64,000 bases of DNA from an uncultured Lachnospiraceae bacterium (GTDB lineage Bacteria; Bacillota; Clostridia; Lachnospirales; Lachnospiraceae), in contig CANQUC010000005.1 of NCBI GenBank assembly GCA_947626945.1, positions 16,300 through 80,299 of the forward strand, read 5' to 3'. The first letter of the stretch is position 1; each line of letters starts with the position of its first letter. A program made the position numbers and the translations under genes. Below, piece after piece: positions 1 through 10,100 of the stretch. Under the pieces are notes generated by a model that saw only the letters and a list, made by a program, of their open reading frames with translations, searched no databases and was not told where the DNA came from.

Positions 1-999
1 GATGAAAGGAAGCTGAACGCGCTGTTCAGTCCCTATGTTGAGGAAGCTCATTTGATTTCCCCGGGAAAAAACAAAGAGGCAGTTTGGGCCGTTGGTCCAG
101 ACACCGCGATTGACGCTGTTCAGGTGATGTATGTGGGCGCGGCTCTCTGCACCTGCCTGACGGCGGGAGACAGCGTTCCTCTTGGATATTTTGATATGGG
201 AAGAGAAAGCCTGTACAGCAAGTACGTTTTGATCAATCGAAGTCCCGCTTACGGACAGTTTCTTTGTCAGAAAGAGGAAAACATTGTCGGCATGGTAAAG
301 CATGAAGCGGAGGTCCAGGGCAATCCCACGGTGATCATTTCCCATTGGCATGAGGACCATGTGAAAATATTATATGAAATGGCCCTGGCCTATTCTCAGG
401 ACGGGCACTACAGAAATTTCTGGGAAAACGCGGTCTTTTTCTTCCCACAGTGCATCCAGAAGAAAGGCTGGGCCACTGTCCATGCCACAGCGATCCTGGG
501 AGCCATTCAGAATGCGGGAAATCAAAATTATACAGTCATTCCCTATCAGAATTCCGACGAATATCGGCTGGAACGCCAGTACCAGAATCTGTCAATTTTC
601 AGCTGTCACAGAAATGATCAAAGCGTATCCGCGCCAAATCCCCATGATCACGGGCTGTATGCCATTGTAACGCTTACAAGTGGAAAACGGGTGCTGTTGC
701 CGGGAGACTGCAGCTATGACACCATGAGCGCCCAAAATAGCGGCGATTCCGTTTTGAAAGAATATGATTATCTTGTGGCCACTCACCATGGGGGAAAGTA
801 TACCCATACCACCGCAAATCATAAAACAGCCTACATCCCCACACCCAGGCAGGGAACGGCCTGCGATGCGATTTTTTCTGCCAACGGAGTGGCTTATGGT
901 CATCCAAACGCAACCGTTGTGAGTCAATATGGCAAAACCTGGAACTGTCTTCGCACAGATCAATTGCCCGGAAATTATGACATGTATATCCTCGGTTAG
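1..999 (+). CDS. MBL-fold metallohydrolase, 5' end outside window
   Basis: The reading frame is open from base 1, so the true start lies to the left; 332 residues are visible. The metallo-beta-lactamase signature SHWHEDH is present (visible residues about 114-120), followed by a second metal-ligand motif LLPGDCSYD, then VATHHGG and a late GVAYGHPN histidine. The arrangement is like the C-terminal hydrolase domain of ComEC and related MBL-fold proteins. Known members cleave phosphodiesters or esters with two zinc ions; the substrate here is unknown. No signal peptide can be judged because the N terminus is missing. The next gene starts 24 bp downstream after a GGAAAGGA-type ribosome binding site, so it is probably the upstream partner of the DUF6603-like cluster. 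The fold is fairly certain; the function is not. Confidence 0.8.
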   Translation, partial: DERKLNALFSPYVEEAHLISPGKNKEAVWAVGPDTAIDAVQVMYVGAALCTCLTAGDSVPLGYFDMGRESLYSKYVLINRSPAYGQFLCQKEENIVGMVKHEAEVQGNPTVIISHWHEDHVKILYEMALAYSQDGHYRNFWENAVFFFPQCIQKKGWATVHATAILGAIQNAGNQNYTVIPYQNSDEYRLERQYQNLSIFSCHRNDQSVSAPNPHDHGLYAIVTLTSGKRVLLPGDCSYDTMSAQNSGDSVLKEYDYLVATHHGGKYTHTTANHKTAYIPTPRQGTACDAIFSANGVAYGHPNATVVSQYGKTWNCLRTDQLPGNYDMYILG

Positions 1000-1023
1000 C
1001 ATGATCGGAAAGGAACGGATTTT

Positions 1024-4000
1024 ATGGATCTGATGGAATTATACCAAAAATGGGACGCGCAGCTGAAGCAGACAAAACAGGTCATTTTAAGCGGGCAGGA
1101 CTCCGGTCTTTTGGAGATGGATCTGCTCTGCGGCACTTTCGGAATAAAGGAAATTGTCCTGCGGGAGGGAATCTGCGCATGGGAACAGGAGATGCTTTCC
1201 CTTGCCGGAAAGTTTTTTGTCGGGGAAAGTCGCCTTGGACAGGATGGCGGGGATCAGGGCCTTGAGATGAAGCTGGCCATGAAGCTGGACAAAAACGGCC
1301 GGATTGACTGTGAAATCCGGATTCCGGACGTTGTGTTGGACGAAGCCGGATTGTTTTGTATCCGAAACGGGCTGCTGCACATCATTTTGCAAGAGGGAAC
1401 AGACGCCTTTTTGGAAACCCTGAATGGGGAACTGCCGTTTGGAGGCCATGTGTTTCAGGTCAGCGCCCGGCGGCAGGATCAGAGAAAACAAAGACAGCTG
1501 CAGATCCGCAGCCGGGGCAGTCTGGACGTGATGGCTCTTCTGGCTTCTCTTCTGGGGATGGTGGGGCTGGATATAGAAGCGTTTCCGTTTTCCCATACAA
1601 GCCTGACAACAGACATGCCTTTGACTTTTTTTTATACGGAGCCTACCGGGTTTCTTACGGCGTCGCAGCCGGAAAAAAACAGGTATGATGATGCTTTGCG
1701 TCTGCGGATCGAGACCGGGCTGGGGTTTTTGGCAGGCGGTTCCTTTGGGATCGAGAACGCGGCGTTTTCCGTGGGAAAATGCGGTTCCCGGTACGATTTT
1801 TTCATAGACGGAGAAATGAAGCTGTTTCACGCAGGCATTCCTTTTCAGATCCGCTTTGGCGACGGATGCGTGATGTTTGCCGCCGGTCTGGATCAAAAAA
1901 TCCCGTTGAACAGTGTCAACGACATGGGAGCTCCCGTTGGGGAATCCCAGGTACTGGACCGGTTTCCGGAAACCCTGCGACCATCCGGAGCCGTATGTCT
2001 GCATACCCTTCAGCTGATCGTATCCTCTGACTTCAAAACGCTGTATGATTTTCAGATCACGGTTGAACTGGAGGATTCCTGGAATTTCTGCCCGGAGCTG
2101 AATCTGTCGGTATCCGATCTGCTCCTTTCCTTTGGAATCTCTATGGGGATGAAGCAGTTTGCCCTTGCCGGAGACGTAACTTTCTGCAATGTAAAAAGCC
2201 GGCTTTCCGCAGCCATTTTATCGGAGAGCTCCGGACCGGCAAGCTGGTCTCTGAAGTGGCGGATGTATGAAGAGGAGTCTGTCAGTCTCACTGCGCTGGC
2301 AAAAAATCTGGCAGACGCCTTTGGGATCGCCACCCGGATAACCCTTCCCGATATTTCCGTGGGACATGTGGCCGTGGAATTTTCCAACCGGGGATTTTCT
2401 GTGGGCGCATTGATCACTTTGTCCGATAAAAAGCTGTTCTCTTCGGAGATGGATCTGCGGTTTGTCTGCGAGGGAAGCGGAGCAGACCGTAGATTTGCGG
2501 GAACCTTTCAGTGGAAAAGTCAAAACGCCGGGCTGACGGTGGAACATGTTCTGACAGAGTGCGGGGTAACCGACGGACTGGAGGCAGTTCCCGATTTTAT
2601 CAAAAAGCTTGGGATTTCGCAGGTGACACTTGGCTATGAGTTTGCGGAAAATAAAATGACGGCTGTGATCAGGACGGCAGAAGCGGACGCCTTTGCCATT
2701 GTCCTGTATTTTGAGGGAACAGAACAGAAACAATGTCAATACATTCTTGCCGCTGAGTTTCACCATCAGATCAGCCTTGCGGATCTGCCGGCAGCAGGCG
2801 GCGTGTCGCCGTCCCTGAAAGAGATCAGGATTGAGGCGTTTTCCCTGACAGCGGCCTCCTGCAGCAGAGAAAATGTAACCATACCGGACATGATGCAGGG
2901 CCGTTCTGTCAAAAAAGGCATCACCCTTTCCTGCCAAATGTCTGTAAAGAAACAGAATATCCCGCTGGAACTGCATGTTCTTGGAGATTCGCCAGAAGAG
3001 GCCCAAAAGCAGCTGCCGGCGGCAGAGCGGACAGAGCAGAAAGGGGAAAAAGAGATCCCGCTGCATCTGCGCCTGGGACCGCTGGAGCTTGTAAGCATCC
3101 GCCTGGGGTACAGGGACGGCAGCGTGACATTTGGAATTACCGCCCAAATCCAAAACGACGCCCTGTGCTTTTCCCTGGAAGGCCTGACAGCGGCGGTCAG
3201 TCTTGGGGACGGAAAGATTTCATTTGGCCTGGATGGCATCTCTGTAAGACTTACCACGGATACGGTAGACGTAAGAGGCGGTTTTCTCAATCTGGGAGAT
3301 GAAAATTACAGAGGAACGCTGCTGCTGCAGGCCGGCCAATTGTGCCTGACCGCGGTGGGAGCATATCGGGAGAAACCTTTCCGGTCTTTTCTCGTCTTTG
3401 CTTCCATGAAAGGAAACCTGGGAGGACCGCCCTGCTTTTCGGTTAAGGGACTGGCCGCGGGATTCGGATGGCAGCACAGCCTTTCGATTCCGGAAGTGAC
3501 AAACCTTCAGCAGTTTCCTCTTTTGCAGGCGGCGGCAGGGACATTGGATACCGAAGAGCTCTTGTCTCATACAGACAGCTACTTTCCCATACAGGAAGGC
3601 CAGCTGTGGATTGCCGCGGGGGTTTTGGTTCAAACGTTTCAAATGGCGGATTCCGCCGCGGTTCTGTCGGTGAGTCTGGGCAGGGAAACAGAGGTGACTC
3701 TTACCGGCCAGACGCTGCTGAATGTACCCTTTGATGAGGAAAAAGCGCCTATTGCCCACGGGCTGCTGCTGTTAAAGGCTTCTTTCCGGCCGTCGGAGGG
3801 CCTGATCTCTGTGGAGGGAGCCCTTTCCCAGGAATCCTATGTGATCTGCAGGGAGTGCCATATTACCGGGGGATTTGCTTTTGATACATGGTACGGCGGC
3901 CCCCACGCGGGAGATTTTGTGCTTACTATGGGAGGATATCACCCCTCCTATGAAAAACCGGCCCATTATCCGGAGGTAAAACGGCTGGGTCTTTGCTGGC

Positions 4001-5115
4001 GGATTTCCGATCAGCTGTCTGCGGAGGGGGACGTCTACTTTGCGCTGACCCCTTCGGCGCTGATGGCCGGCGGCGGAATGAAGTTTTTGTTCAGCACCTC
4101 CAGTGTGGATGCCTGGCTGGAGGCAAGAATCCATATGCTGCTGCAGTGGAAGCCTTATGCGTATGATTTTGATGTGGGAGTCTGTGCCGGCGTGCGGGTT
4201 CATCTTGGCTGGATCCGGTTTGGCCTGGAGCTGGGCTGCGACCTTCATATATGGGGACCGGAGTTTTCGGGAAAAGCGCGCATGAAGCTTTGGTGCATTT
4301 CCTTTACGGTGGCTTTTGGCGCCGGAAGTCCAACCGGGGCCAGTTCCATCGGGACAGAGGAATTTCGGAAATCCTTTCTGGAATCTGAAAAAGGGGAGCA
4401 GGCCGGCGGTTTCCGGCTGGCAATTGCCCGGGGTATTTTGAAAGAGCAAAAAACAAAACAGGGAGAACCGGAATGGACAGTGGCTCCGGAACAGCTGCAG
4501 CTGGCGCTGCAAACAGCAGTTCCGGTGAAAAGCCTCCTGTTTGACCCGGGAGATTCCGCAAGGGAACCTCACCCTGTCTATCATGCCACGGAAGACTTTT
4601 ATGTGCGGCCCTGTAAAAAATATCTGAGCCAGTCGGAACTGACGGTGCGGATCAGCGCCGTAAAAGAAAACGGGGAGGCAGATGGGGAAAGAAGAAAATC
4701 CGCGGAAGAGCGTTTTGTGGCGGAGGCACAATATGAGCAGCTGCCCGCGGCTTTGTGGGGACTGCCGGATGAACGCGGGGAGACGGTCACATGCTGCGCC
4801 GGAATCCGGATCAGCGTGAAAAAAGAAGAACCCGCAAAGCTGCAGTTTCGCAGGGCGCCGGTGGTTATGCAGGAAGAAAGGCTTCTCCTTTCGCCGCCGC
4901 AGCTGGAACTGAAGCAGTATGATGACAGGCCGGTGTTTGACTACATCGCCCGGGCGGCGGATGGCGATCTCTCGGAAAAAAGGCGGCAGCTGTTTGACGG
5001 GCTTGGAGAAGCATATGAAAAGATACAGGTGGCAGACTGGGCAAACAGAGCGAAAGAGCTGTTCTGCCAGGAGCCAAAAGCAGTTGACACAGGAGGAATG
5101 GCTCAATGGATGTAA
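1024..5115 (+). CDS. giant beta-rich protein, DUF6603-like
   Basis: This 1363-residue protein alternates short hydrophobic and polar stretches typical of long beta-sheet proteins. It has no signal peptide or transmembrane helix that I can see. Two blocks look like the uncharacterised DUF6603 family as I remember it: GGPPCFSVKGLAAGFGW near residue 800, and the stretch near residues 965-1075 containing MGGYHPSYEKPAHYP, then YFALTPSALMAGGG, then LLQWKPYAYDFDVGVCAG. The last 200 residues are charged and less regular. It starts with ATG after GGAAAGGAACGG, and its stop overlaps the next gene by 10 bp, which implies translational coupling. DUF6603 has no known activity to my knowledge. A structural or shell role in a multi-protein complex is inference from size and coupling only. 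Confidence 0.75.
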   Translation: MDLMELYQKWDAQLKQTKQVILSGQDSGLLEMDLLCGTFGIKEIVLREGICAWEQEMLSLAGKFFVGESRLGQDGGDQGLEMKLAMKLDKNGRIDCEIRIPDVVLDEAGLFCIRNGLLHIILQEGTDAFLETLNGELPFGGHVFQVSARRQDQRKQRQLQIRSRGSLDVMALLASLLGMVGLDIEAFPFSHTSLTTDMPLTFFYTEPTGFLTASQPEKNRYDDALRLRIETGLGFLAGGSFGIENAAFSVGKCGSRYDFFIDGEMKLFHAGIPFQIRFGDGCVMFAAGLDQKIPLNSVNDMGAPVGESQVLDRFPETLRPSGAVCLHTLQLIVSSDFKTLYDFQITVELEDSWNFCPELNLSVSDLLLSFGISMGMKQFALAGDVTFCNVKSRLSAAILSESSGPASWSLKWRMYEEESVSLTALAKNLADAFGIATRITLPDISVGHVAVEFSNRGFSVGALITLSDKKLFSSEMDLRFVCEGSGADRRFAGTFQWKSQNAGLTVEHVLTECGVTDGLEAVPDFIKKLGISQVTLGYEFAENKMTAVIRTAEADAFAIVLYFEGTEQKQCQYILAAEFHHQISLADLPAAGGVSPSLKEIRIEAFSLTAASCSRENVTIPDMMQGRSVKKGITLSCQMSVKKQNIPLELHVLGDSPEEAQKQLPAAERTEQKGEKEIPLHLRLGPLELVSIRLGYRDGSVTFGITAQIQNDALCFSLEGLTAAVSLGDGKISFGLDGISVRLTTDTVDVRGGFLNLGDENYRGTLLLQAGQLCLTAVGAYREKPFRSFLVFASMKGNLGGPPCFSVKGLAAGFGWQHSLSIPEVTNLQQFPLLQAAAGTLDTEELLSHTDSYFPIQEGQLWIAAGVLVQTFQMADSAAVLSVSLGRETEVTLTGQTLLNVPFDEEKAPIAHGLLLLKASFRPSEGLISVEGALSQESYVICRECHITGGFAFDTWYGGPHAGDFVLTMGGYHPSYEKPAHYPEVKRLGLCWRISDQLSAEGDVYFALTPSALMAGGGMKFLFSTSSVDAWLEARIHMLLQWKPYAYDFDVGVCAGVRVHLGWIRFGLELGCDLHIWGPEFSGKARMKLWCISFTVAFGAGSPTGASSIGTEEFRKSFLESEKGEQAGGFRLAIARGILKEQKTKQGEPEWTVAPEQLQLALQTAVPVKSLLFDPGDSAREPHPVYHATEDFYVRPCKKYLSQSELTVRISAVKENGEADGERRKSAEERFVAEAQYEQLPAALWGLPDERGETVTCCAGIRISVKKEEPAKLQFRRAPVVMQEERLLLSPPQLELKQYDDRPVFDYIARAADGDLSEKRRQLFDGLGEAYEKIQVADWANRAKELFCQEPKAVDTGGMAQWM

Positions 5116-6365
5116 CGGAAGAAAAAACCATTGTTTTTACAGATGACTGTCAGGTCCCGCTGCAGGACGGCCGGTATCAGGTCTGTATGGAGCAGAAAAC
5201 GGAACTGTGGCCGGGGCTTCAGTCGCAGCCGCTGAACTTTCGGGTAGAGGGGCCCAGATTTGATCTGGGAGAAGAGGGAGTGCACAGCTGTTATCCGCCG
5301 GATCAGACCACGGGCGGATATGGAAGCGTGCTCCCCCATGTTGTGCTGAACCGAAGAACGCTTCCCTGGGAGCGCAGAGAAACAGACCGGGAATCCGGGG
5401 AAAGAAAAATACCCTGGATGTGCCTTTTGCTCCTTTGGGAGGAAGAGATCCCGCAGCTGCGGCAGGAAGAGGCAGAAAATGCCTTAAACCCGGAAAAAGC
5501 AAAAGAGGTGTATATTCCGGGCCTTTCCCTGGATCAAAATGAAAAAAGCCAGATCTGCCGATTTATAGATCTGGAGAAAGAGCTGTTTTTAAAAATCGCG
5601 CCAAGGATCAGGGAACTGCCCTGGCTCTGCCACGGAGGATATGCCGGAAAAGACGGTCTGGCAGCAGTATCGGACCCGGAAAAAGAACCGGAGGACAAGG
5701 GCTGGTACAGCACAGTGATGGCAAACCGTTTCCCGGAATCCTCTGAGGCGGGCGCAAAAAATCATGTGTACCTGGTTTCTCTGGAAGGATACGGGGACTA
5801 TGAAGAAGCGCTGCCCAAGGCCGCCCAGTCTCATGTAAGGCTGTTTGTGCTGCACGACTGGGAGTTTATTTCCCATAAATCACAGTATGGGTTTGGCCAC
5901 AGAGTGCAGGAGCTTTCTGTGGGATATCTGACAATGCCCCTGGAAAAAGCGTCAGAAAACCTGGCTCCCATCCTGCAAAACGGTTATGTGCCAATGGAGC
6001 ATCGGCTGCGGAACGGCGAGCGGACGGTTTCCTTTTACCGAAGCTGCTGTGTGCCAAAGCCCTGGAAACAGGCGGAGGTGGAAGCAGACACGGCGGACGG
6101 CCTGTACGGCTATGATCCCCGCTGGGGCGTACTGGACGTGTCCTATGGGGCGGCATGGCAGGCGGGACGGCTTGCGGCCCTGAACCGGAAAACCGTGGCG
6201 GAACAGATCATGGAGCGCAGGAGAAAGGATCTGATGGAAGTAAGACGCAGGGTGCACAGGCAGCTGCTGCAGGAAAATGTGCAGGGCCTTTTGCCGGATG
6301 GGAATGAGACGGTAGGGCATTCCGTTCTTACCTTGTTAGAGGACATAGGAGGAAGACTGTTATGA
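5106..6365 (+). CDS. uncharacterised protein of DUF6603-type cluster (PHVVL..LPWER family)
   Basis: This 419-residue soluble protein has no recognisable enzyme motif. Distinctive stretches are VHSCYPPDQTTGGYG (about residues 57-71), LPHVVLNRRTLPWER (77-91), a VMANRFPES motif near 205 and VYLVSLEGYGDYEEALP near 221. From memory, bacterial proteins with VHSVFPP, LPHIVL.R.TLPWER and NRFP...VHLVSLEG patterns accompany DUF6603 proteins, but none has a described function. The start codon overlaps the stop of the giant gene by 10 bp and has its own GGAGG site at 5092-5097. Its stop overlaps the next start as ATGA. It is therefore likely made in step with its neighbours. The family link is recollection and would need a profile search. 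Confidence 0.7.
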   Translation: MDVTEEKTIVFTDDCQVPLQDGRYQVCMEQKTELWPGLQSQPLNFRVEGPRFDLGEEGVHSCYPPDQTTGGYGSVLPHVVLNRRTLPWERRETDRESGERKIPWMCLLLLWEEEIPQLRQEEAENALNPEKAKEVYIPGLSLDQNEKSQICRFIDLEKELFLKIAPRIRELPWLCHGGYAGKDGLAAVSDPEKEPEDKGWYSTVMANRFPESSEAGAKNHVYLVSLEGYGDYEEALPKAAQSHVRLFVLHDWEFISHKSQYGFGHRVQELSVGYLTMPLEKASENLAPILQNGYVPMEHRLRNGERTVSFYRSCCVPKPWKQAEVEADTADGLYGYDPRWGVLDVSYGAAWQAGRLAALNRKTVAEQIMERRRKDLMEVRRRVHRQLLQENVQGLLPDGNETVGHSVLTLLEDIGGRLL

Positions 6366-7168
6366 AGTCCTGGTTTGATTATGAGCGGTTTGACAGGGAA
6401 TTGGGACAGTTTCAGCCCCATGAGGGAAACGGTGCCGGTCAGCAGGAAAAAGAAGATGTGGAAGCTTTTCTGGAGGGACTTTCTCTTCTGGAGGGGCTGC
6501 CTCTGTCTTATCTGGTGCCAAAGGCAGACATGCTTCCGCCGGAAAGTCTGCGGCTGTTTTGGATTGACGAAACGTGGATACGCGCCTGTCAGGCAGGCGC
6601 GCTGAGCCTGGGGAAAAATTATGAGACAGACCGCCGCCGTCACAGGCTGCTGTTTGGATCCAAGGCAAAAGAAACTGACCGGCAGCAGGAATCCGGAGGA
6701 AACCGGATGGGATTTTTGCTTAGGTCGTCTCTTGTGTTGGGCTGGCCCGGAATGAAACCGGAGTGCGTGGATGGAAACGGTCAGCCCGTAAAGCTGCTGA
6801 CTCTGCGAAAATACGGAAAAGATATTCTCCTGGGCATTGGGGAGGGAGAGATCGCCCGGCTGATCTTTCGGGAACCTCAGGAGGCGCTTCACTATGGGAC
6901 AGAAGCCTCTCAGAATGGCGGAACCGTCAGCCTGGTGTCCATGAAAGCCGGAAAAGAGGGAGAAGATCTGCGCCTGATTCAGGAGGCGCGGTACAGAGAC
7001 CCGGAAAAAGGGGTTTTGCAGGTGGAGCAGCTTGCGGGGGAAATCGAGAAAAAACTCAAAGGTGCCGACGCTCTGGAAGGAACCCTTTCCCCTGCCATGT
7101 TTGCGGCAGAGCTGCTGTACCGGACTCAGGTGACGGCGCTGGATACAAAAAAGGAGGAACGGACATGA
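6362..7168 (+). CDS. uncharacterised protein of DUF6603-type cluster (FLLRS..GWPG family)
   Basis: This is a 268-residue protein without signal peptide or membrane segment. Two conspicuous motifs are LPPESLRLFWIDETWI (about residues 58-73) and GFLLRSSLVLGWPGM (about 117-131), followed by a block around LLGIGEGEIARLIFREPQEALHYG. I remember a bacterial family with LPPES.RFFY.D..W and FLLRSAVVSGWPGLEV motifs encoded in multi-gene clusters of unknown function. This looks like a compact member. The ATG lies inside the preceding stop (ATGA), and its own stop forms ATGA with the following start, so it is the central link of a chain of coupled genes. No catalytic residues are evident; an adaptor or structural role is only a guess. 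Confidence 0.7.
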   Translation: MKSWFDYERFDRELGQFQPHEGNGAGQQEKEDVEAFLEGLSLLEGLPLSYLVPKADMLPPESLRLFWIDETWIRACQAGALSLGKNYETDRRRHRLLFGSKAKETDRQQESGGNRMGFLLRSSLVLGWPGMKPECVDGNGQPVKLLTLRKYGKDILLGIGEGEIARLIFREPQEALHYGTEASQNGGTVSLVSMKAGKEGEDLRLIQEARYRDPEKGVLQVEQLAGEIEKKLKGADALEGTLSPAMFAAELLYRTQVTALDTKKEERT

Positions 7169-10100
7169 CAGAAACATTCCTGTATGTACCGGTATCGCTG
7201 CAGGCCCTTGTTCATGGGCGGCACAATGAGGGGGCGGCAGACATGACGCCGGCCTATGATCTGCTTGCCTATGAGCCGCCTTTTGGAAACAGTGTATCCA
7301 ACACCTGGTTTTCCCGCGGAACAAGAGAACCCGGCATTCATCTTCACTGGGCAATGCCGGACGGGCTGCTTCACGGAAAACAGAAAGAGGACGGGACCAT
7401 GATGTTTCCCGCGCTCCCAAACAGGTTTCTTTTGCAGCGCCTCTGGGAACAGGATGGCGTGGTTTGCAGAAAAGCGTGGCTGATCTACAGCGATTTTGTG
7501 GGGTCGGATCCCGACGACCGGATCCAGACTACCGTACCGGTTTTTGTATGCCGCGACGGTATCTGGCAGGGAGGGGGCAAAAACGGCCAGCTGTACGGTT
7601 ATCAGGGCGCGGTGACGGAATACGGACAGCCCCTTGACAAAGAGGGATTTTATCTGGACAGACTTACCGGGATCGGTGACGGAAACCCGGCATTTGCCGC
7701 GTATTACCCCGACAGCTGCAGTGTGTTTGGATTTTATGACGATATGAAAGACGTGGAGCAGGGTACTTTTTCCTATCTGCTGACAGGATATTATGAAAAA
7801 GGAGATCCATTGTCCGGGCCGCAGCCGGAGAAGCCGGAGGATCTGGAATGGCAGATCCGGGAAGGCGGGGCTGTCCCCGCCCGGACGATGATCCATGGAT
7901 ATGTGAAACAGGTAGTATGGAGGGGACCGGACGAATATTATGAGGACCGGATCCCAAAGGACCCGGTTCAGATTTATATGGGAGACAATACGGCAGAGGC
8001 GCTGTCCGTGTTGATCCAGGATCAGGTGCCGGATATTGCGGGGATGGAACGGCTGATGAATTATATTCAAAACGACGCCGTGCAGGTGCTGGCCAATGAA
8101 AGTGATCCAGACGGACTGATCAAAGGAGAGGAATTGCTTCACAGTAAAAAATTTACGGCGTGGGAAGGAGGCTGCCTGTGGGAGATCCGGGATGAACGGG
8201 AACAAGACCGGCTCTCTCAGACAGAAGAGGACAAGGAAAAGGAAAACCTGCTGCAGGAACAGCTGAGGCGCCTGAACTGCCTGCAGGAACAGCTGAACCG
8301 GGCCGAAGAGCAGGCAGGATCCCATCGGGAACAGCTTTACGGGGCCTGGTGGATGTATGTGACAGAGCAGTGGGAGAAAGAAAAAAAAGCTCCCGTTCCC
8401 CAGGAGATCAGCCGGGAGATGGATACCCTTACCCGGCTGCTGGAGCAGGCAGAAGCCTGGGGAAAGGAGGCATCCCTTCTGCGGGAAACCATAAAAAAAC
8501 GGCTGGAATCCTCCGGACGCTGTTTATACAGGCAAAACGAAAACCGGTATTACAGACCCAACCCGCCGGTGGTGCTGCTGGCAGGTCCGGGCGTCCTGCG
8601 CAGCTTCCGCCAGGGTGTGACCACGCAGAACGGAGAATTGCTTCCCTGCCGCAAAACATTGCTGCAGTCTTTGTGTGTTCCGCTGCCGGACCAAAAAACC
8701 GAAATCGGGGCAAAGGATCTGGAAGCCGCAATGCAGCCGCTTGCTACGCTGCTGCCGGATCCCGTACAGGCGCTGCTGACAGAATGTCTGCTGCTGGATG
8801 ATCTTTTCGCGGCGTATGTGGCGAAAATCGCGCTGAAAAAAGCAGGCCTGAGTGTTTCCCAAAAAGAGCTGCGGCAGCTGGCCGACCAGGTGGCAGAATT
8901 GCAGCGACAGCTGCGGGAGACAGACGGGGCGCCAAAGGCGGCGTCCTTTGAAAACTGGCAGCAGCCGTGGAATCCGTTGTTTCTTCAGTGGAGGGCGTCC
9001 TTTGCCCCTTACCGGACCACCCTTTCTCCGGACAATTCGTTTCAGGAATTTGTATTGGGTGAACTGGACCTGGAGACGGGAAAAGAGGGGCCCCAGGAGC
9101 AAAAGCCATTGGAGATCAAAGGCCGGTCTCTGATGCTGCCTCACGGTGTGATCCATCTAAGCGAGATGCTGCAAAGGCTGGTGGAACTGTACGGAAAAGA
9201 GGGGGAGACCTATGAAAAGCTGCAAAAGGCGGCCCATGCCATTCAGGGAATGAATGTGCTGTCCCAGCAGCTGACCGGCTTTCTGGAAGCTTTGGCGCAA
9301 AAGGAAGACGTTCCCCTCTTTCCCCTGATCCCTCTGGAGAATGTGCCGGAGACGGAAGCAGTGACGGCGCAGGCAAACAGACTTCTGCAGGAAAAGGATA
9401 CGGGGATTCACAGTCCTGTGCCGGGATATGAGGAATCCTCTTTCGTGCCTGTGCGGGCGGGAACTCTGCGGCTGGAGCAGCTGTGGCTGGTAGACAGTTT
9501 TGGCCAGATTCAGGATATACCGGTAAAGCAGGAGACTGTACGGCAGACAGAGACTCTGAGGCGGCAGAAAGACGGCGGCATTGTGCTGCCGCCCCGGTTT
9601 GTTTCTCCTGTACGGGTACAGTTCCGGTGGCAGGACAAGACGCCGGTGTTTGGCTGTGTGATGCCAAACTTTCTGGACCGGTGTCTGGTGGTCTATAACG
9701 GACAGGGAACGCTTCTCGGTTCCATACAGGAAAAAAAGAAAGGCGCTCTGTGGATCAGCGCTCCGGGGACCACAATTTGTCCCCGGGAGATTCCCGACGG
9801 GGAAGGACATCTTCAGGCGTTTATAGAAAGCTTTCTGGGAGAAGACAATGACCGTCTTGCAAAGCTGCTGGCGGATCTGGACAAACGGGCTTTTGCGGTG
9901 GAAGGCGGCAGCCGTTTTTTGCAGCTTTGCTTTGGAAGTGTTTTGTTTCTTGGATGGGCATGCCTGGGACTGGAAGAAATGGGGCTTTCCATCCGTTCCA
10001 GTATTTGGGGCGGAAAACCGGATACCCATGGCTATGAAACCCAGCCTGTGACCGTAAGGCTTGGAGATGTGAGAAAGGCAGGCGACGGCCTGGCAGGCTT

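Noticed and set aside
3772..5106. Long antisense open frame inside the giant gene (444 codons)
   Set aside because: It has no ribosome binding site, odd amino acid content and lies wholly opposite a clear coding frame; typical shadow of G+C-biased codons.
6763..7164. N-terminal extension of the HLHWAMPD protein
   Set aside because: It would overlap the previous gene completely; ATG 7165 in the ATGA junction has a good site (AAGGAGG).
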